Notes: a model not told the origin generated them from the sequence alone. Positions 1 through 12,410 are shown, numbered from the stretch's first letter. The stretch: 64,000 nucleotides of DNA from Furcasterigmium furcatum (GCA_001599815.1 BCIA01000001.1:2856934-2920933), one strand, 5' to 3'. A program made the numbers and translations.

Positions 1-728
1 CGAGCTGTCTCTGTGTATGCGTGTGGCCGTGTCGGAAGGGACGGGAGGATGTTGCACAGTTGGACACCGGCTGTAGAGCGGCGGTGGTGTTGGACGGGTT
101 GGTTGTCGGTGCTGGGAGATATTTTGCTGGGGTGCCGAGTCGAGGTCCCTTTTTTGGCCTATGATGCAAACTAACGGGGTTAAAGCGTCTCGGCGAAATC
201 GGCCGGCGTCGGCAAATTAACATGACTAAGCACTAGAGCCGATCTTCGGTGAGTACACCGGTGAGGCCCGGGCCCCGGCGTGACGTCCACCAAGAGGTCC
301 ATTTCTTGTTAATCAAGGGGAATGGATGCTGGAGAGATCTGGTTTGGGGTATCATTGGTATGGCTAGTGACAATGACTATCTACATGGCCAATCTAGTTG
401 TCTATCAGGATTCCAAGAAGTCATTTCGTTGCCGTCCGGCAGGGTATGCAGCCGGCGATATCTGGTATCTGGGCGCGGGATGTCGACAGACATGATTGGC
501 GCCAATGCCAATAGTCTTCAACCTCATATCAAGCATCTGCAAGCCCATTCCTGAGACGCTTGCCGGTGATGATTGGGACTAATCCCCACACTGGAGAGCG
601 AAGCTCAAGCCCTCCCGGCAATTATTGAATTCCCATTTCCACTGATCAACCTTTCCCGTGTCTTGGCTTCATCGTCTATTACTCCCGTTAGTCATGCAGG
701 TCCAGGGCTTCCCCGGCTTGGCTTCCGC
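1..728. other. Intergenic region, left edge
   Basis: No supportable gene. The only open frames are short and lack a recognisable protein or splice-linked partner. The right part is the 3' flank of the minus-strand IPI3 gene, whose stop is at 729-731. Confidence 0.6.
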
Positions 729-2106
729 TTACTTTTGCAACTTCTGCAGCTCTTTCTGCGCCTCGATGATGGCCTTTAGCTCGTCAATCTGGGCCTGCGC
801 GTCAGCGCTGATACCAGTCTCGGCGGGCGGCTCGGAGAAGGCCAAGACGGCCTTCTCGAGGACCTCGTCCGGGAACCCTGCCCCATCAACCATGCTGGTA
901 AAGCGACTCTCTTCACCCAGATCCGTATCGAGCTGCGCAGTGAAAGTGTATTGCCTCTCAGCCAAGCTGGGCTTGACTACGGTGATCGGTTTGGTGGGAG
1001 AGGTGGCCTGCATGAGCGCCGCGAAGACGATATTGGTGACGGGAGCATTCAGATTTGCAAGCTCGGTGGGGTGGCCGCTGTCGGTGAGCTGCCATTGCAG
1101 GATCTTGCCCTTCGTGTGGCCGGTCAGGACGGTCGTGCCGTCGTGGTTGAGACCCATGCAGGTCGCCGGTCCGCCTTCTAGGTCTGCCGCCCCCAGGGGC
1201 GACGTGACCTGCACGACGGTCGAGGACATCTCGCCGCTGTGTTGGCCGATGAGAGGCTTCTCGCCGAGAAGCTCGACGAGGTACAGGGAGCCATCCTCGC
1301 AAGAGACGCAGAGGGCACGCGAGCAGGGGTCGAGGGCGATGCAGAGTGGCGCGCTAGGGAAGAGCAAAGTCCGGAGGGCCTCTCCCGTGTGGTAGTTCCA
1401 GATGATGCAAGACTTGTCCTTGCTCGCGGAGACACAGATCCCCGTCTCCGGGTTGAGGCTTTGGCTGATGGCCAGGGCTGTGATAGGGGCCCTGTGATTC
1501 GATAGCGTCCGGTCTGGCTCCAGCTCCGTGGTTGCATTCAGTTCGAGGAGGCGGGACAAGGTCCACACGTGGATGTTCGAGTCTTCAGAGCCGGTGATAA
1601 GATGATGAGGCGTGGAAGCCAGGCACGAGACCGGCTGGACATGACAGGGTGGCGTGGTCACTTGTCTGCCGGTACAGGTCTAGCGGACATGTCAGCCACG
1701 TTTTCATGCGAAGCAGTTTATGAGGGTCGATAGTGCGGAGAGAGCGTCGCAAAAGAAAGGGGTGGCTTACCTCCCAGAGGATCAGGCTTCCATCCGCGGT
1801 GCCCACGGCGAGGACATCGCCGACCAGACACAGGCTCTTGATGCGCTCTGGAAATGTGACCGTCACTTCGTGGTTGCCACGCGCCCTCGAGTACACATGG
1901 ACCTGTGATTTCTCATTCTGGGCTGCAAAGACGTGAGAATTGCTTATTGCCAGGCAGCTGGACGGTGTGGCGCTTTTTTTGAAGGTGGACTTGACGGCAT
2001 AGCTGGGCGACAGAGCATGGCAATAGATGCCCACATCCTTGGAGACGGCTGTGTTGGCGGCCACGGGCGGTCCGCAGACTGTCGAGAAGAACTCTTCGGA
2101 GAGCAT
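729..2106 (-). CDS. IPI3: Pre-rRNA-processing protein Ipi3 (WD40 repeats)
   Basis: Predicted 428-residue WD40 protein of the Rix1-Ipi1-Ipi3 complex, which acts in the nucleus in ITS2 processing and late 60S subunit maturation. Two exons: 2106-1771 and 1679-729. The donor is GTAAGC at 1770. I chose the acceptor ending at 1680 because only that one restores the conserved TGRQVTTPPCHVQ segment; the CAG and AAG sites further downstream break the frame or skip residues. WD-type strands are visible (GSLILWE, SEDSNIHVW, KDKSCIIWNY, GKILQWQL). The N-terminus MLSEEFFSTVCGPP is typical of fungal Ipi3, and the length matches the family. The C-terminus is a short helical, Gln/Lys-rich tail. It is followed by 3.4 kb of gene-poor sequence before the divergent gene at 5505. 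Family assignment is from recall of conserved sequence, not a search. Confidence 0.88.
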
Positions 2107-5100
2107 CTTGCTGGAGGCTGATGAGTCTGAGATGTTCGAGACAGAGCTGAACAGAAGAGACGCAATCAGAGACTGGTCTTGGGCTTGGTCCCTTGGAGTG
2201 GTCCGGGTGATTCGGGGGATGTTCAGTCTCAGAACTGAGCTGGAGGTCTTGAAGCCGGCGTTGAGATGTCAGTGGAAAGTGTCCGAGTCCAATGTGGGCG
2301 TAGTGCGACTGGGTATCAATTGGCGGTCCAAAAAGAAAAGAAGACTAGAAGTGGCCGGAGGAACCAGTCAATCGTGCATGGGCAAGATGGAAGACCGTTT
2401 GTCAGACCAAGACATGTAGTAGTGGTGGCGTCAAGGGTGGTGATTTTTGTCTTAGACGGCCGACGATGCTTCAGAAAATTTCCGCCTTGGGCAACGCGGT
2501 GATGGTTTCCTCCACGTCCCGCGTCGTCAGGGGCTGCTGGGCTGAGAAGATTGGCGACAGCGCCCGGCGCCAGCTGGCATACCAACATGTCCAGTTGAAG
2601 CTGTCGGAATGTCCGGATGACTCAGCATGGAGCCGGGATACGTCTTGCTTAGCGGGTCCGGTGGGCGTTTGCCCGCTAAAATGATGCCGTTCTAGCGGAT
2701 GGCAACATCCCGTTTTAGCGGCCACTTTAGATGTCAGACCATTGGAAGGACCGCCCCGAGGCCCGATGCTCGGCGACGAATTGCAGCCGGGGAGACCTGG
2801 CGAGCTGGAATCCCACCGTTGGAGGAATTACTTTTACCTCCATACCCAAGGTAGGTGGCCTTTGGAGCGGCCAAACCGGAACAGTTTGCGAACCCTCAGA
2901 CCTCCGAGATGAGCAGCGGCAGCGCCCGTATCTCAATCAAGGGAAGGGGAAGGTACAGTGGGGACAGCCGATGCAACAGCAGATCTCAAGAATGCAGGAC
3001 CATCGGCAGGCCGGCTGGCAAGTGCGATCACGCTCGCGAACCGACTCGTACTGAGATGGAAGGCGCGGTGCAGGCGGTTGTTTCCAATAGGCAGTGGCAC
3101 AGACCCGCAAACATCCGATATCAGCTCTGCTTTCTTTTTCTTCCACACCAGCTCTGTTGTCTTCCCCTCTCTGGACTTCGACACATCATATCTCATCTCC
3201 CTCTTTTATTCCTCCGGAGCACCACCCCGCAGAGAGCGCATGCCCCATTGAGTCGAAACATGGATCATTGCTTTTCTTCGATTCCCCTCTCGACGCCAAC
3301 GACGCCAACGAGCAAGTACAGTACTTGCAGCTCTCAGATATCCAGCAGTCACTCCAGGGATACCCATAGCTTGGTCATGCAACACGCAGGTGAGTGTAAA
3401 ATCTTGCAGTAGACTGCCACGATCGGGCAAGACGGTATCAGGCATATCCTCGTCTCCGCCTCCCGCCGTCCCAGCTTCCACGGGCTGGCCGTACGCCGCC
3501 ACATTCTCAACTGGGCATCACCACCGACGCACTGAAATTGAATATTCTGTCTGCGGCATATCTTGACTCCCTGTCGAAGTCGCCCTTGAAGACCGGCTTT
3601 CTCTTCATGGGGTGCCAGCATGGCCGCCGACACGGAGCAAGAAGGGGCCTCGCTCGGCTCTCTGGCGATCTGCAATCTGTGATACTCTTCTTTCTTCTTC
3701 TGAAGCGATCATGGCAGCGATCATCACAACGACCAAGGCCTGCGTCCCTCACATCTCAAATATGGCTGCCACGCTCCGAATACCCACGTGTGAGGGCCGC
3801 ATCTGGCCCACGCCGCGAGATCCTTGCCCAGGCCACGCATTGCATTGGGGTCAGGGTCGCATCTAGATTCGCCGATTTCTCATCTGCCAATTTCTGACTG
3901 CGTCTGCATTGGAGCAGTGAACCCAGCAACGCCAATCCAGCTCAAATACCGATGCAACCCTCCGTACTCTGCTGCCGTCCAGCCGCAGTTCCATTGGCCG
4001 TCGTCCGGGTCTCGGAGCTCGGAGACAGGGCTCCAAGGGATGTTCAGGGGTTTGCCACAGACCCCGACATGCACCTCAGCCAGCCAGTGAACGGACCCTG
4101 GAACGACTCTTTAATCACAGGGAACGCCTCCACGTCTGGTTTGTTCGCTCGACAGCGTACACGCAGTTGTCCGAGAAGGCGACTTGCCTGGATAACTCCG
4201 CGATGCGCAACCGCCGGACCGCCACACGAGGACACCAAGTCATCTAACTGACGCGAAGCCCTAAGTACAATAGCCTTGCACTACCCGGCGGGAGGGCGCT
4301 CGGAATCTCCCTGGTCGAGCCGTCGCTCGCTAGCCAGTCATTGGCCATGTTTCGAACGAATGAGGTGTTCGCAGGCGGCGCGGCTTGTTGCCAGTTCCCG
4401 CAACTCGGGAGCCAGACTGCGAACGACGGACAGGTACACAACGCCACCCTGCTCTCCGGTTGGCGATACCGCTGCTTCTGCAGGAGCTTCTCAAAGCCGT
4501 CACTCGAGAATCTCCCCACCGTTTCGTCTCGGGGCGCCCTGTGAGCGAAGCGAACTCTGCTCCGGTCGCTGCTTGCCTTCTGGCCGCTGCAACGGGCGCG
4601 CACCGTCCATTCCAAGTTCCAACCAGCTGGACCATGGCAGCGACTGGCTCCCCTTGGCTCCCTCTGCCAACATGACCGGCGGCGGAGAGATCTGCAGCTT
4701 CTTCGGAAGCCCCTCTCTTTTCTCGTCTCCTACATATCAAATCTTGTCGAGCAACATGAACTGTCGTGCACACACCTCCTCGGGATGAGTGGTTGGCAAC
4801 TGAGTCCCTCAAATCCCTCTTTCTCTCTCTCTCTCGGGGCCTGTCCTTGCAGCTTTCCTCGTCACGTCATGCACGCGCACAAGTTCTCGTCACATTGCTT
4901 CTTCTTCCCTCTTCTCATCTGCTAGATGCCCTGTGCACTGCAGATGGGGTCCAGGACGGCAGCTGGTCTCGACACCCTCCCACGCCTGTATCCATCTCCC
5001 CTGACCTGGGTCCCTTGTCGTCTTGGCCCTGCCCCTTGCTGGGCTCCATGTAGCTCCTGTGGGGCTTGAATGTTGGGGAGCTCGCTCCTCTGGAATGGTA

Positions 5101-5504
5101 CGTAAATCATAGTGCAGAGACCTGTCTCTGCATAATGCTGTCTCACCCGCACACCCGGCACACCTACCGCGCTCGCGCTATAAGCAAGTTTCTTTTTCTT
5201 CCTCGTGTCTCCGAACGTACATGTGTGTGTATGTCCTCAGTATCACGGCAGGACGCAGTCCGCCATGGGCAGCCCTGGGCGACGTGGTACCGGTACAATG
5301 ATCCTCTGATGATGGCCTCTCCCTTGACCCACTGGATGCTCATCCTTTCTCCCTCGTCGTCGACACGGTCTACTTTTGTCCAACTGTCCCCGTATAATAT
5401 AGCGATCACATCCACCAGTGGCTCCGGCCCCTGGTCAGCACTCTTCCCATCACCTCCCGCCCCAGTCCAATGGCACCACCCTCAACCCATGCGCCCTGCA
5501 CCCC
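2107..5504. other. Gene-poor 3.4 kb divergent intergenic region
   Basis: Lies between two divergent genes. I find no open frame with convincing coding character or splice partners. It holds a cluster of TAGCGG words with a small inverted repeat at 2649-2721 and a CT-repeat tract at about 4820-4835. The part next to 5505 is pyrimidine-rich, with an AT-rich TATA-like patch at about 5393-5402, and is probably promoter and 5' leader of the downstream gene. An upstream non-coding or short coding exon of that gene cannot be excluded. Confidence 0.5.
2649..2721. repeat. TAGCGG word cluster with inverted repeat
   Basis: TTAGCGGG at 2649-2656 is matched by its exact reverse complement CCCGCTAA at 2672-2679, separated by 15 nt. 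Two further direct copies of the core TAGCGG follow at about 2693 and 2716. Four copies lie within about 75 bp. Function unknown; it could be a clustered regulator site or a worn transposon end. Confidence 0.45.
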
Positions 5505-7757
5505 ATGTCGGCCCTAGACGTTGCAGAGCCCGGCTTCCCTGCCCCACGCTCGGCTGATGGTGCCCTTGCCAGGAGGCGAGCTTTCTCGTCACCCCGTGTT
5601 AAAAGGCCGTCTTCGCCTTCTCTCACGCGTAGACGCTCCGTGAGGAGCATGAAACAGCTGCTGCCCTTGACATTGCCCTCCAACTCTTACGCCCTTCCCG
5701 CCCGGGAACGACCTCTTTACATTCACGGCAAGATGGCTGCCACGGAGCCCACCATGGAAGAGTGCAACTTTCCCGAGCTCCTGGTGCGGGACCTCGACCT
5801 GTCGAGCCTGGTCTTCTCTTCGAAGAACATGACTGCAGGCCCTCCCAGCCGCAGTCTAGCCTACGACGAGGAGAAATGGCAGATGCCGGCCGACTCACCG
5901 CAGCCACCCGACTCTCCATCGTTGGCCCAGCCCATCGTCCGGTTCAAGTCCATACCGACCGTCCCCCCCGAATCCTCCGAAGAGACCCAGGACCGCCCGG
6001 GATCAGCATCGAGTTCTAGTTCGGCGAGCGGCCAGTCATTCAGCGAGGTCGATCCCACATCTCTACGGCATCAGTCTGTCATCACCAACGCTACAACAGT
6101 GACAGGCGGCCGAAATTCCGCCTTGTCCCAGAAGAGACGCAACTCCATCGGTCATGATACGAATGCGAGCTGGATTGACTTTGACCCGGAACCTGAGAAT
6201 GGCGAGGACGACAAGGCCAGCATCGAAGAGGTTTCAGTGCCGAGAAGACCTGCCACCGACTTGGGCATGCGAGAAGATGAGTCTGAAAGGCAGCTCAGAC
6301 TGCAAATACCAAGGGCATCCACGGCCATCGGCGACAGAAGGCTATCGAATCCCTTTGAGAGCTTCTCCAAGCCAGCAAGTCGGACTTGGAGCTTGCAATT
6401 ACACCACCAGCAGCGGTTCGGGGAAGGCGGGCGACCTCTCGAACCTACTGAGATTATTGTCCCCCAAAGACGATCCTCGCTAAGGAACCACCAGCTTGAT
6501 GGATACAGTCCGGTTCTGGCACAAGAATTATCTGCCAAATTGCAGGTGCAGAATGTTGTCCCCAAGCAGAAACCGGCGGAGGAGTCGGCAGTGATCGACG
6601 ACCAGGACGAAAACCTGAGCCTCGACGACGACCTCAAGGACGAGATTGAGCCGTGGTTCAGGTACTCCGCTCAGTCCAAAGACGACATCACTTGTGAGAG
6701 GAGCCTTCAAGTACCGAGACAACGGCCACGCATCACGAGCCAGCAGTCTCCCACAGATAACGTTCAAACATGGCTGGAGGATTCCCTGGACACAATACCG
6801 TCAGAAGAACAAGGCCGCCGCATGCGACTACCGCCAGAAGTCATGGAAACTCTCCGGGTTTCTACCGCATGCTTCCCCGAGACGATGCTCTTGTGCTCGA
6901 GCCTTTCCATCGAGACTATTCGGAGCTATTCAAGGAAGATGAGGCACCCAGCACCCGAAGCAACCACGAAGCTGCATACGCCACCCCCGTCGCCTAAAAG
7001 ATGGAAATGGTCCTCTGTTCTCGGTCAGCGCCGGAGCGCCTCATCGCTGAAGCACCGTGAGGCTTCCACGCAGCGACAGGCGTCTGAACCCAAGACATCC
7101 GCGGACTCGGTGCCTGCGCCCATGACTCCTTCAGGGACACAGGCGCAGTGGCCTCGGTTGAAGAACATATTCCCCCAGGGCTCAGATTATCTCCTCGACG
7201 CCCTTTACGCCCACTTAGTAGCCTATGCCTACGTCTCCTCTCTCTGCCCACCGAGGCAACCCGGCCAGCTGGCCACTTCGCTCGACACCAGGCGCCAAAC
7301 AATCCGCACGTCATCCCCGGCGCGCTCGTCTTCCGAGTCCCCTCGAAAGAGCAAGGATTCCAACGACATCCCACGCAAGGCTGCCACCCTGCTGGGCCTG
7401 CCTGACGCTGCTGGGAACAACGCAGCCCCCTCTGTCCAGTCCCCCACAGCGACGTCGCCGGGTGCCGGGGCCGGCCCGCAGCCAAACCGGCTCGTCCGCA
7501 AAAGATCCAGTTTCATGGAAGGCATGCGTGCATCACGGATGCCTCCCGCCGCGCCAGCCGACACCACTTCCCTCCGCGATCTTCAGCTCAGCCTTGCACG
7601 GTGCATTGCCCGCATCGTGGCCACTCTTCGCGTCAACCCCGCCGAGACGGACGAGATCACCCTCCTGGCTGAGGAAGACCCGAAGGGTGCCGAGATTGAC
7701 CCTCTGCTAGTCAGGACGCTATGCGAGATCGTCCGTTGCTGCGAGGAGACCGCCTAG
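5505..7757 (+). CDS. Conserved fungal protein of unknown function, 750 aa
   Basis: Not recognised as a named family. The open frame continues upstream to 5418, but the codon there is GTG; the first in-frame ATG is at 5505 (MSALDVAEP), giving 750 residues. The first 550 residues are mostly low complexity: Ser/Pro/Arg-rich basic patches, an acidic stretch near residues 220-255 and a Ser run near 170-180. More ordered segments are a helix-rich patch around residues 425-480, an amphipathic helical segment near 558-580 (DYLLDALYAHLVAYAY) and a C-terminal helix pair from about 689 to the end (LRDLQLSLARCIARIVATLR). No transmembrane segment or signal peptide is visible. The disorder plus conserved helical islands resembles a scaffold or regulatory protein, but that is inference only. 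A 5' exon upstream is possible. Confidence 0.75.
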   Translation: MSALDVAEPGFPAPRSADGALARRRAFSSPRVKRPSSPSLTRRRSVRSMKQLLPLTLPSNSYALPARERPLYIHGKMAATEPTMEECNFPELLVRDLDLSSLVFSSKNMTAGPPSRSLAYDEEKWQMPADSPQPPDSPSLAQPIVRFKSIPTVPPESSEETQDRPGSASSSSSASGQSFSEVDPTSLRHQSVITNATTVTGGRNSALSQKRRNSIGHDTNASWIDFDPEPENGEDDKASIEEVSVPRRPATDLGMREDESERQLRLQIPRASTAIGDRRLSNPFESFSKPASRTWSLQLHHQQRFGEGGRPLEPTEIIVPQRRSSLRNHQLDGYSPVLAQELSAKLQVQNVVPKQKPAEESAVIDDQDENLSLDDDLKDEIEPWFRYSAQSKDDITCERSLQVPRQRPRITSQQSPTDNVQTWLEDSLDTIPSEEQGRRMRLPPEVMETLRVSTACFPETMLLCSSLSIETIRSYSRKMRHPAPEATTKLHTPPPSPKRWKWSSVLGQRRSASSLKHREASTQRQASEPKTSADSVPAPMTPSGTQAQWPRLKNIFPQGSDYLLDALYAHLVAYAYVSSLCPPRQPGQLATSLDTRRQTIRTSSPARSSSESPRKSKDSNDIPRKAATLLGLPDAAGNNAAPSVQSPTATSPGAGAGPQPNRLVRKRSSFMEGMRASRMPPAAPADTTSLRDLQLSLARCIARIVATLRVNPAETDEITLLAEEDPKGAEIDPLLVRTLCEIVRCCEETA

Positions 7758-8487
7758 TTGTGGGAAATGGTTGCCACCCATATTGGATTGGGCCAGGATG
7801 CCCATGGGCCCGGGTCATGAAGCCGTGCGCAATGACTGTTGCCTTTTTGTGAAGATGTTGCACTTGGGAAGATACCACGAGAATTTCTTAGGAGAGCGGC
7901 GTATTTGACTTTCTTGATCATCGGGACGCCGGATAGCGTCGGGGGATATTATATACCATTCTGCGGAATGACGATTTTTGATTTGTAAAGTAGCGGAATG
8001 AGAGACCTGACACGGAACGTGATCTGGCTGATTGGAGAATACCTTGAACGGAGTTGTCAGTGTCTTTGGCAACATGGCATGTGTTTAAAAAGATGTGACG
8101 CCAAGGGCGGAAGTCCGGACGTCCGTTAGAACTTCCAGCCTCCGGCTCGAGGTGTCATTTAGTAAAGCTATAGGAGGACGATTCGGCGAGAGCCATGCTA
8201 CGAGTGTAGATATCTTTTAAGGGTGGCCCGACCTGGCCACTGAGGACCCTGAAAGGTTTAGACGTCCCCTCAGCTTTGCCCTGAGGGAGGCAGGACGAGC
8301 CCTTCGTCTGGTCGTGACAGTTCAGGACGACCTGCTGCGCCGATGATCTCTTTATTACAATCTTCGCCCAACACGAAGGCCTGGACCAGCGATGTATTCT
8401 CACTGGACCTGGAGTGTACAACGTCACATTTTGCACGCACGGGAAGCTAGAAGCAAGGGCATGAGAAATCGTGCTTGCGCACATCAA
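7758..8487. other. Convergent intergenic region
   Basis: Space between two convergent genes (stop at 7757 on plus, stop at 8488 on minus). Only short open frames; nothing else recognised. Probably 3' untranslated sequence of both genes. Confidence 0.55.
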
Positions 8488-10553
8488 TTACGGTCTATCA
8501 TTAGTAGCCGTCTCCTCCCTGAGCGCAGCAGGCCCCTGGAACCCGCTAGCGGGCTTGACATCGCTCAGCTCGAGGCCCTGCGACGACTCCTTGGGGCCCT
8601 TCCATCCGGACCTGCGCTCGCCCAGGCGCTGGTCACCGCGGAGCGCCTTGGTCTTGAAGCTGTAGTACGTGGGCGGGCGGGGTCGGCAGAGGACAACAAC
8701 CCAGTTCTTGAGCCAGCTGCCCTGAGTGAAGGCACGGAAGCGCTCTGCCTTGACGAATTTGTGGGAGTTTATGTACTCGCGGGTCGTTTCGCCGCGGGCC
8801 ATGAGGAAGACGTGGTAGCCCATGAGGGCAGCGGGGTAGGTGAAGGCCAGGCCACCGTAGATGACCATGGCAAACGGGACGCGGAAGTGGTTGATGGAGG
8901 CGCCGAACGAGATGGACTCGCGACTCGCGTGGACAAGGATCTGAGCGAGGGATGCGCCGAGGAGATAGAGCGCAATGAGCGTGGCCGAGGAGACGAAGGC
9001 GAAGAAGTAGCGGTAGTTCCGGCGGCCAACGCAGTTATTGAGCCAGACGCAGTGGTGATCGTGCGTCTCGATACAGTTGTCGCAAAGGCGGCAGTGGTGA
9101 GCCCTGGGAGGGCGCCAGATGTTGCAGGTGCGGCAGTGCTTGACGGGGACTTCCATGGCGGCGGTGGAAGACTCGGACGATTTGATCAGCGTCCAATCAT
9201 TAGTGGGCGGGCTCTGGTGAAGAGGATCATCGTCCTCCGCTGGAGGGAAGTGATGGAGGCTCCGTGGGAGAATCTGTGCTTTTCGTCAGTATTGGGCTAG
9301 GGGGTATCCGATGAAATGAGACTTACACCAGGATCCGATGCCGAGGCATGAATGAAGGACGACATGCAAATGTAGAAGAGGTATGCAAAGGAGATGGGTA
9401 TCGCGGGGCTGATGTTATTCCAAAGCCAGGGAGCTGAGAAGATGAAGAATAGGACAGCGGGCACCACAATCATCAGACCCGTCGCAATATTGACAGGACG
9501 ATGCCTTGTGTTCTGGAACCTGCCGCCGAGGCAGAAGACAGTGTTGCCCTCGAAATATTGGAACACATAGCCGGCGTTGGTGTTCGCGGCTGTGAGATTG
9601 GCGCTGTCCGCCGGCTTGCCAGTACCAAGCGGATTGAGTCGTGGGGAAGACGCAGCGGATGACAGTTTCTCAGCGCCCGAAGGCACTCGGTTGGGAGTGC
9701 TTTGCCCGTCGCCGCTCCTGCCTGGGAGAAGGAAACTGGAACGGAATGACCTGGGTGACTTGCTTGGGGTCGGCAAGTTGCCGCGGTTCTCTCGGTCAAG
9801 TCTAACATTGAGATGACTCGGCTTTTTAGACTGCAGAGGCCGAACACTATCGGTGAGGCTGCCTGTCGCGGTGTGGCCATGAGTAGGGCTTGTGTTGGCA
9901 GTGATACGGTCGAGGGTTTCCTGCTCGGTGAACTCCGTGCCCCTGGATGGGGGTGGTCGCATTTCCCCTTCGTCGGTGAGTCTCCGGTCGAGGCCAGCCA
10001 TCGGGTTTGAGATGATGCTCTGTCTCTGGCCGCCTTCTGCCGTAGCATCGGCGGATTCCAGCGGCACATCCTTGAAGCCGCCTTGCTGCGTGAGAGTAGA
10101 GGGTCGCGGGGCTCCCGCGCCGCCGCGCTGAGCCTGGAGCTTCTGAGAGCTAAGTGGATGGAAGAATGCGTGGGACGTCAGAGAGGGAACATGACTTCGG
10201 CTTCTCGAGCTGGTAGGCCTCGAGCTTGCGATGCTGGTGGCGCCGGTGCTCCCTCTCTTTGCGGCCAGCGAGGTGACATAGTTCTTGCGGAGGGACTGCG
10301 GCTGTCTCCATGCCTGTGATCCAGATGCGCCTGTTCTCGCGGTTCCAGGCTGTGATAGCGCGTCGGCGCCGGGCTTAGAGGGGCTGGCCGAAGCCGGTGG
10401 TTGTGTCTCTCCGCCATCGTCGGAGGCGATGTCGGTCATGCGCGAGGAGATGATGCTTGGCGGTCCCTGTCTGGGCGGAGCGAACTGAGGGCTCGGGAAA
10501 GCGTCGTCGGGATCGGGGGAGGTTGTCCGATTGGAGACCGGTTGGGAGGCCAT
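8488..10553 (-). CDS. ERF2: DHHC palmitoyltransferase Erf2
   Basis: Predicted 670-residue integral membrane S-acyltransferase. In yeast Erf2 works with Erf4 at the ER to palmitoylate Ras. Two exons, 10553-9327 and 9273-8488, with a 53-nt intron (donor GTAAGT, acceptor CACAG). Splicing joins SASDPG to ILPRSLHHFPP, as expected before the DHHC domain. The cysteine-rich domain begins near residue 453 with KHCRTCNIWRPPRAHHC. The catalytic motif DHHCVWLNNCVG has its Cys at about residue 484. Four membrane segments are visible: two just before the intron (about 350-405) and two after the DHHC domain. The N-terminal 330 residues are a Ser/Pro/Arg-rich disordered extension, longer than in yeast but usual for filamentous fungi. 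The C-terminal tail is also low complexity. The gene is divergent from the small mitochondrial-protein gene at 11658. Confidence 0.9.
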
Positions 10554-11657
10554 GGGGAAAATTACGGCGCAAAGCGTGCGCCAGGGTCGTTAAGCGGATT
10601 AAGTACAGGATCGATTGATTATGTATCGAGGGAGTGTCGCGTGGAGGCGAAGTTGGTGTCAAGGAGATAGTATCGTTTGCGCGGCGCGGCGCGGTGTGGT
10701 GCGGTGTTGGTCGATTAGGTACGGGACGACGGATGTCGCGATCGAAGGAGTGGCATGTGAAGAAAAGGGTGTGATTAAGAAGGGGTATCGCGAAGAAGAA
10801 GAAACGACCGCACTTGAAGGGAGAGGGATGAATGAGGGACGGAGGGAGTCCGTGGTGTCTGTCTCCGTCTCTCCTTGACGAAGAGGAGAAAAGCAAGTCC
10901 AAGTTGGATGGTGCCTTCCGTGTGAGCCCCCAGTGTGACGACTGCACCTTCCCGGTGCCCTACCCCTGTTAGGGGCTCCAAGTTGGCCAATGGGACGCGC
11001 GAGCTGGTGGTGTGCACAGACCAGCAGGACGAAGTGAAATTGGGGGATGGGGTCTGAGACCGTCACAGGATGGCTCCAGTCACCAAAGGCACTCCAACAG
11101 GAGCGCGAAGGCCTTAGGATTCAATAAGCATGACGCGGGTTCGTGGGTATGGGAGGGCAATGATGGTATTCTTCAGGATAGAATGGCACCTGGATTGAAT
11201 CTTTCTCATTGACAGCCCTGGCTTTCCATGGTATGAAGCCGAATGCAGCACCTTTCGAGACCACGCTCTCGGACGCTGACTCGGAGCATCTGCGAGGGAG
11301 TATCGTGGAATCGTGCTCTTTATCAGCCGTTCCTCCATGAGGACTCATCTTTGATGTCACTCGTTGGCGTTTCAACAAGAGATGAGACAATGCAGCAAAG
11401 GATTATGCAAAGCGAGCCTCTGGTCTCCTTATGTCGATATCTCCTTTTAGGCCGTAGGTAGCTAAGTAGACGGGAAGATGGAGTTATCCACCAGCACCCC
11501 GAATTGACCAATCACCGGCACCCGAAAGCCTCGGCCCATCAATTCTCCCGCCCAGCCGTCATCGTGCCATGAGAACTCGACCTCCAAATTCCAATTATCA
11601 TACGACGAGCCACTCGACGACCATCTCTCCTCCCGCCACAGCAGCAACACCGCAACA
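10554..11657. other. Divergent promoter region
   Basis: 1.1 kb between the ERF2 start and the start at 11658. The ERF2-proximal half is rich in short purine/pyrimidine tracts; no gene is supportable. Probably both promoters and the 5' leaders. Confidence 0.5.
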
Positions 11658-12410
11658 ATGGCCTCCCTCATCGCTCGCCGCACCTTCTCCACCACCGTCC
11701 GCCGCCTAGCCGACGACGGCAAGCAGCAGCTCCAGCAGGAGTCCAAGCGCAACCCCGAGATCTACGTGCGTCATATCCCGCGGACCAAACAGCTCCAGGA
11801 CAGCGCCAAAGGAGCTGTGTGAATTCCGGGAAGAAGACAATTGAGCTGATGGGTGGCATAGGTTCTCGGCGGCGTCATGGTCGCTGCCCTCGCTGGCGCC
11901 GGCTTCTACTTCGGTACGAAACACTCCTCACGTCCACACCAAGAAGCCGAGACCCGACATGTTCCGCGAGCCATGAAGAGCAGCCAATTCGGCTGGGGAC
12001 AGCTTGGAGGATGATCGGATGGGAAATTCGCTCAGAGAGAACGACGGCTAACCGCTTAATTTCAGGCTCCTCCCCCACCAAGTCCACCGACGAGCGACAC
12101 GTCTCCAAGGCCGGCTCTCCCTGGGAGACCGGCTCCGGCGAGGGCGCCTACCGTTACCACCCCGGCGGTGACAAGAACAAGGAGCCCCGCGAGGCCCCCA
12201 GCGCCGTCAACACCGTCATCGTCCCCAACGTCACCCTCCCCAAGGTACGTCGCAGCGCGGGACACGAGGACGAGGCCCCGAGCTCCTCCTCAAGCTCCAC
12301 GAAGCTCCCACGATCCTCGAACTGAGAGTGTCGCCCCGACATCTTTGCTAACGTCCTCCTAGGAGCTGCACGACAAGTACAACAAGTGGGGCAAGGAGGG
12401 CTACCCCTAA
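11658..12410 (+). CDS. Small mitochondrial single-pass membrane protein, 128 aa
   Basis: Four-exon gene: 11658-11765, 11862-11913, 12066-12244 and 12363-12410. Donors are GTGCGT, GTACGA and GTACGT; acceptors are ATAG, TCAG and CTAG; the exons total 387 nt in frame. The product starts MASLIARRTFSTTVRR, an Arg/Ser/Thr-rich amphipathic mitochondrial presequence. A single membrane helix follows at about residues 37-54 (VLGGVMVAALAGAGFYFG). The hydrophilic C-terminal part ends in LPKELHDKYNKWGKEGYP, a strongly charged helix. This layout suggests an inner-membrane protein with the C-terminus in the intermembrane space or matrix. I recall similar small uncharacterised proteins in other filamentous fungi but know no assigned function. 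An accessory subunit of a respiratory complex is possible but not shown. Confidence 0.8.

Noticed and set aside
5418..5504. Extension of the 750-residue protein to 5418
   Set aside because: The codon at 5418 is GTG; in nuclear fungal genes the first ATG at 5505 is more likely.
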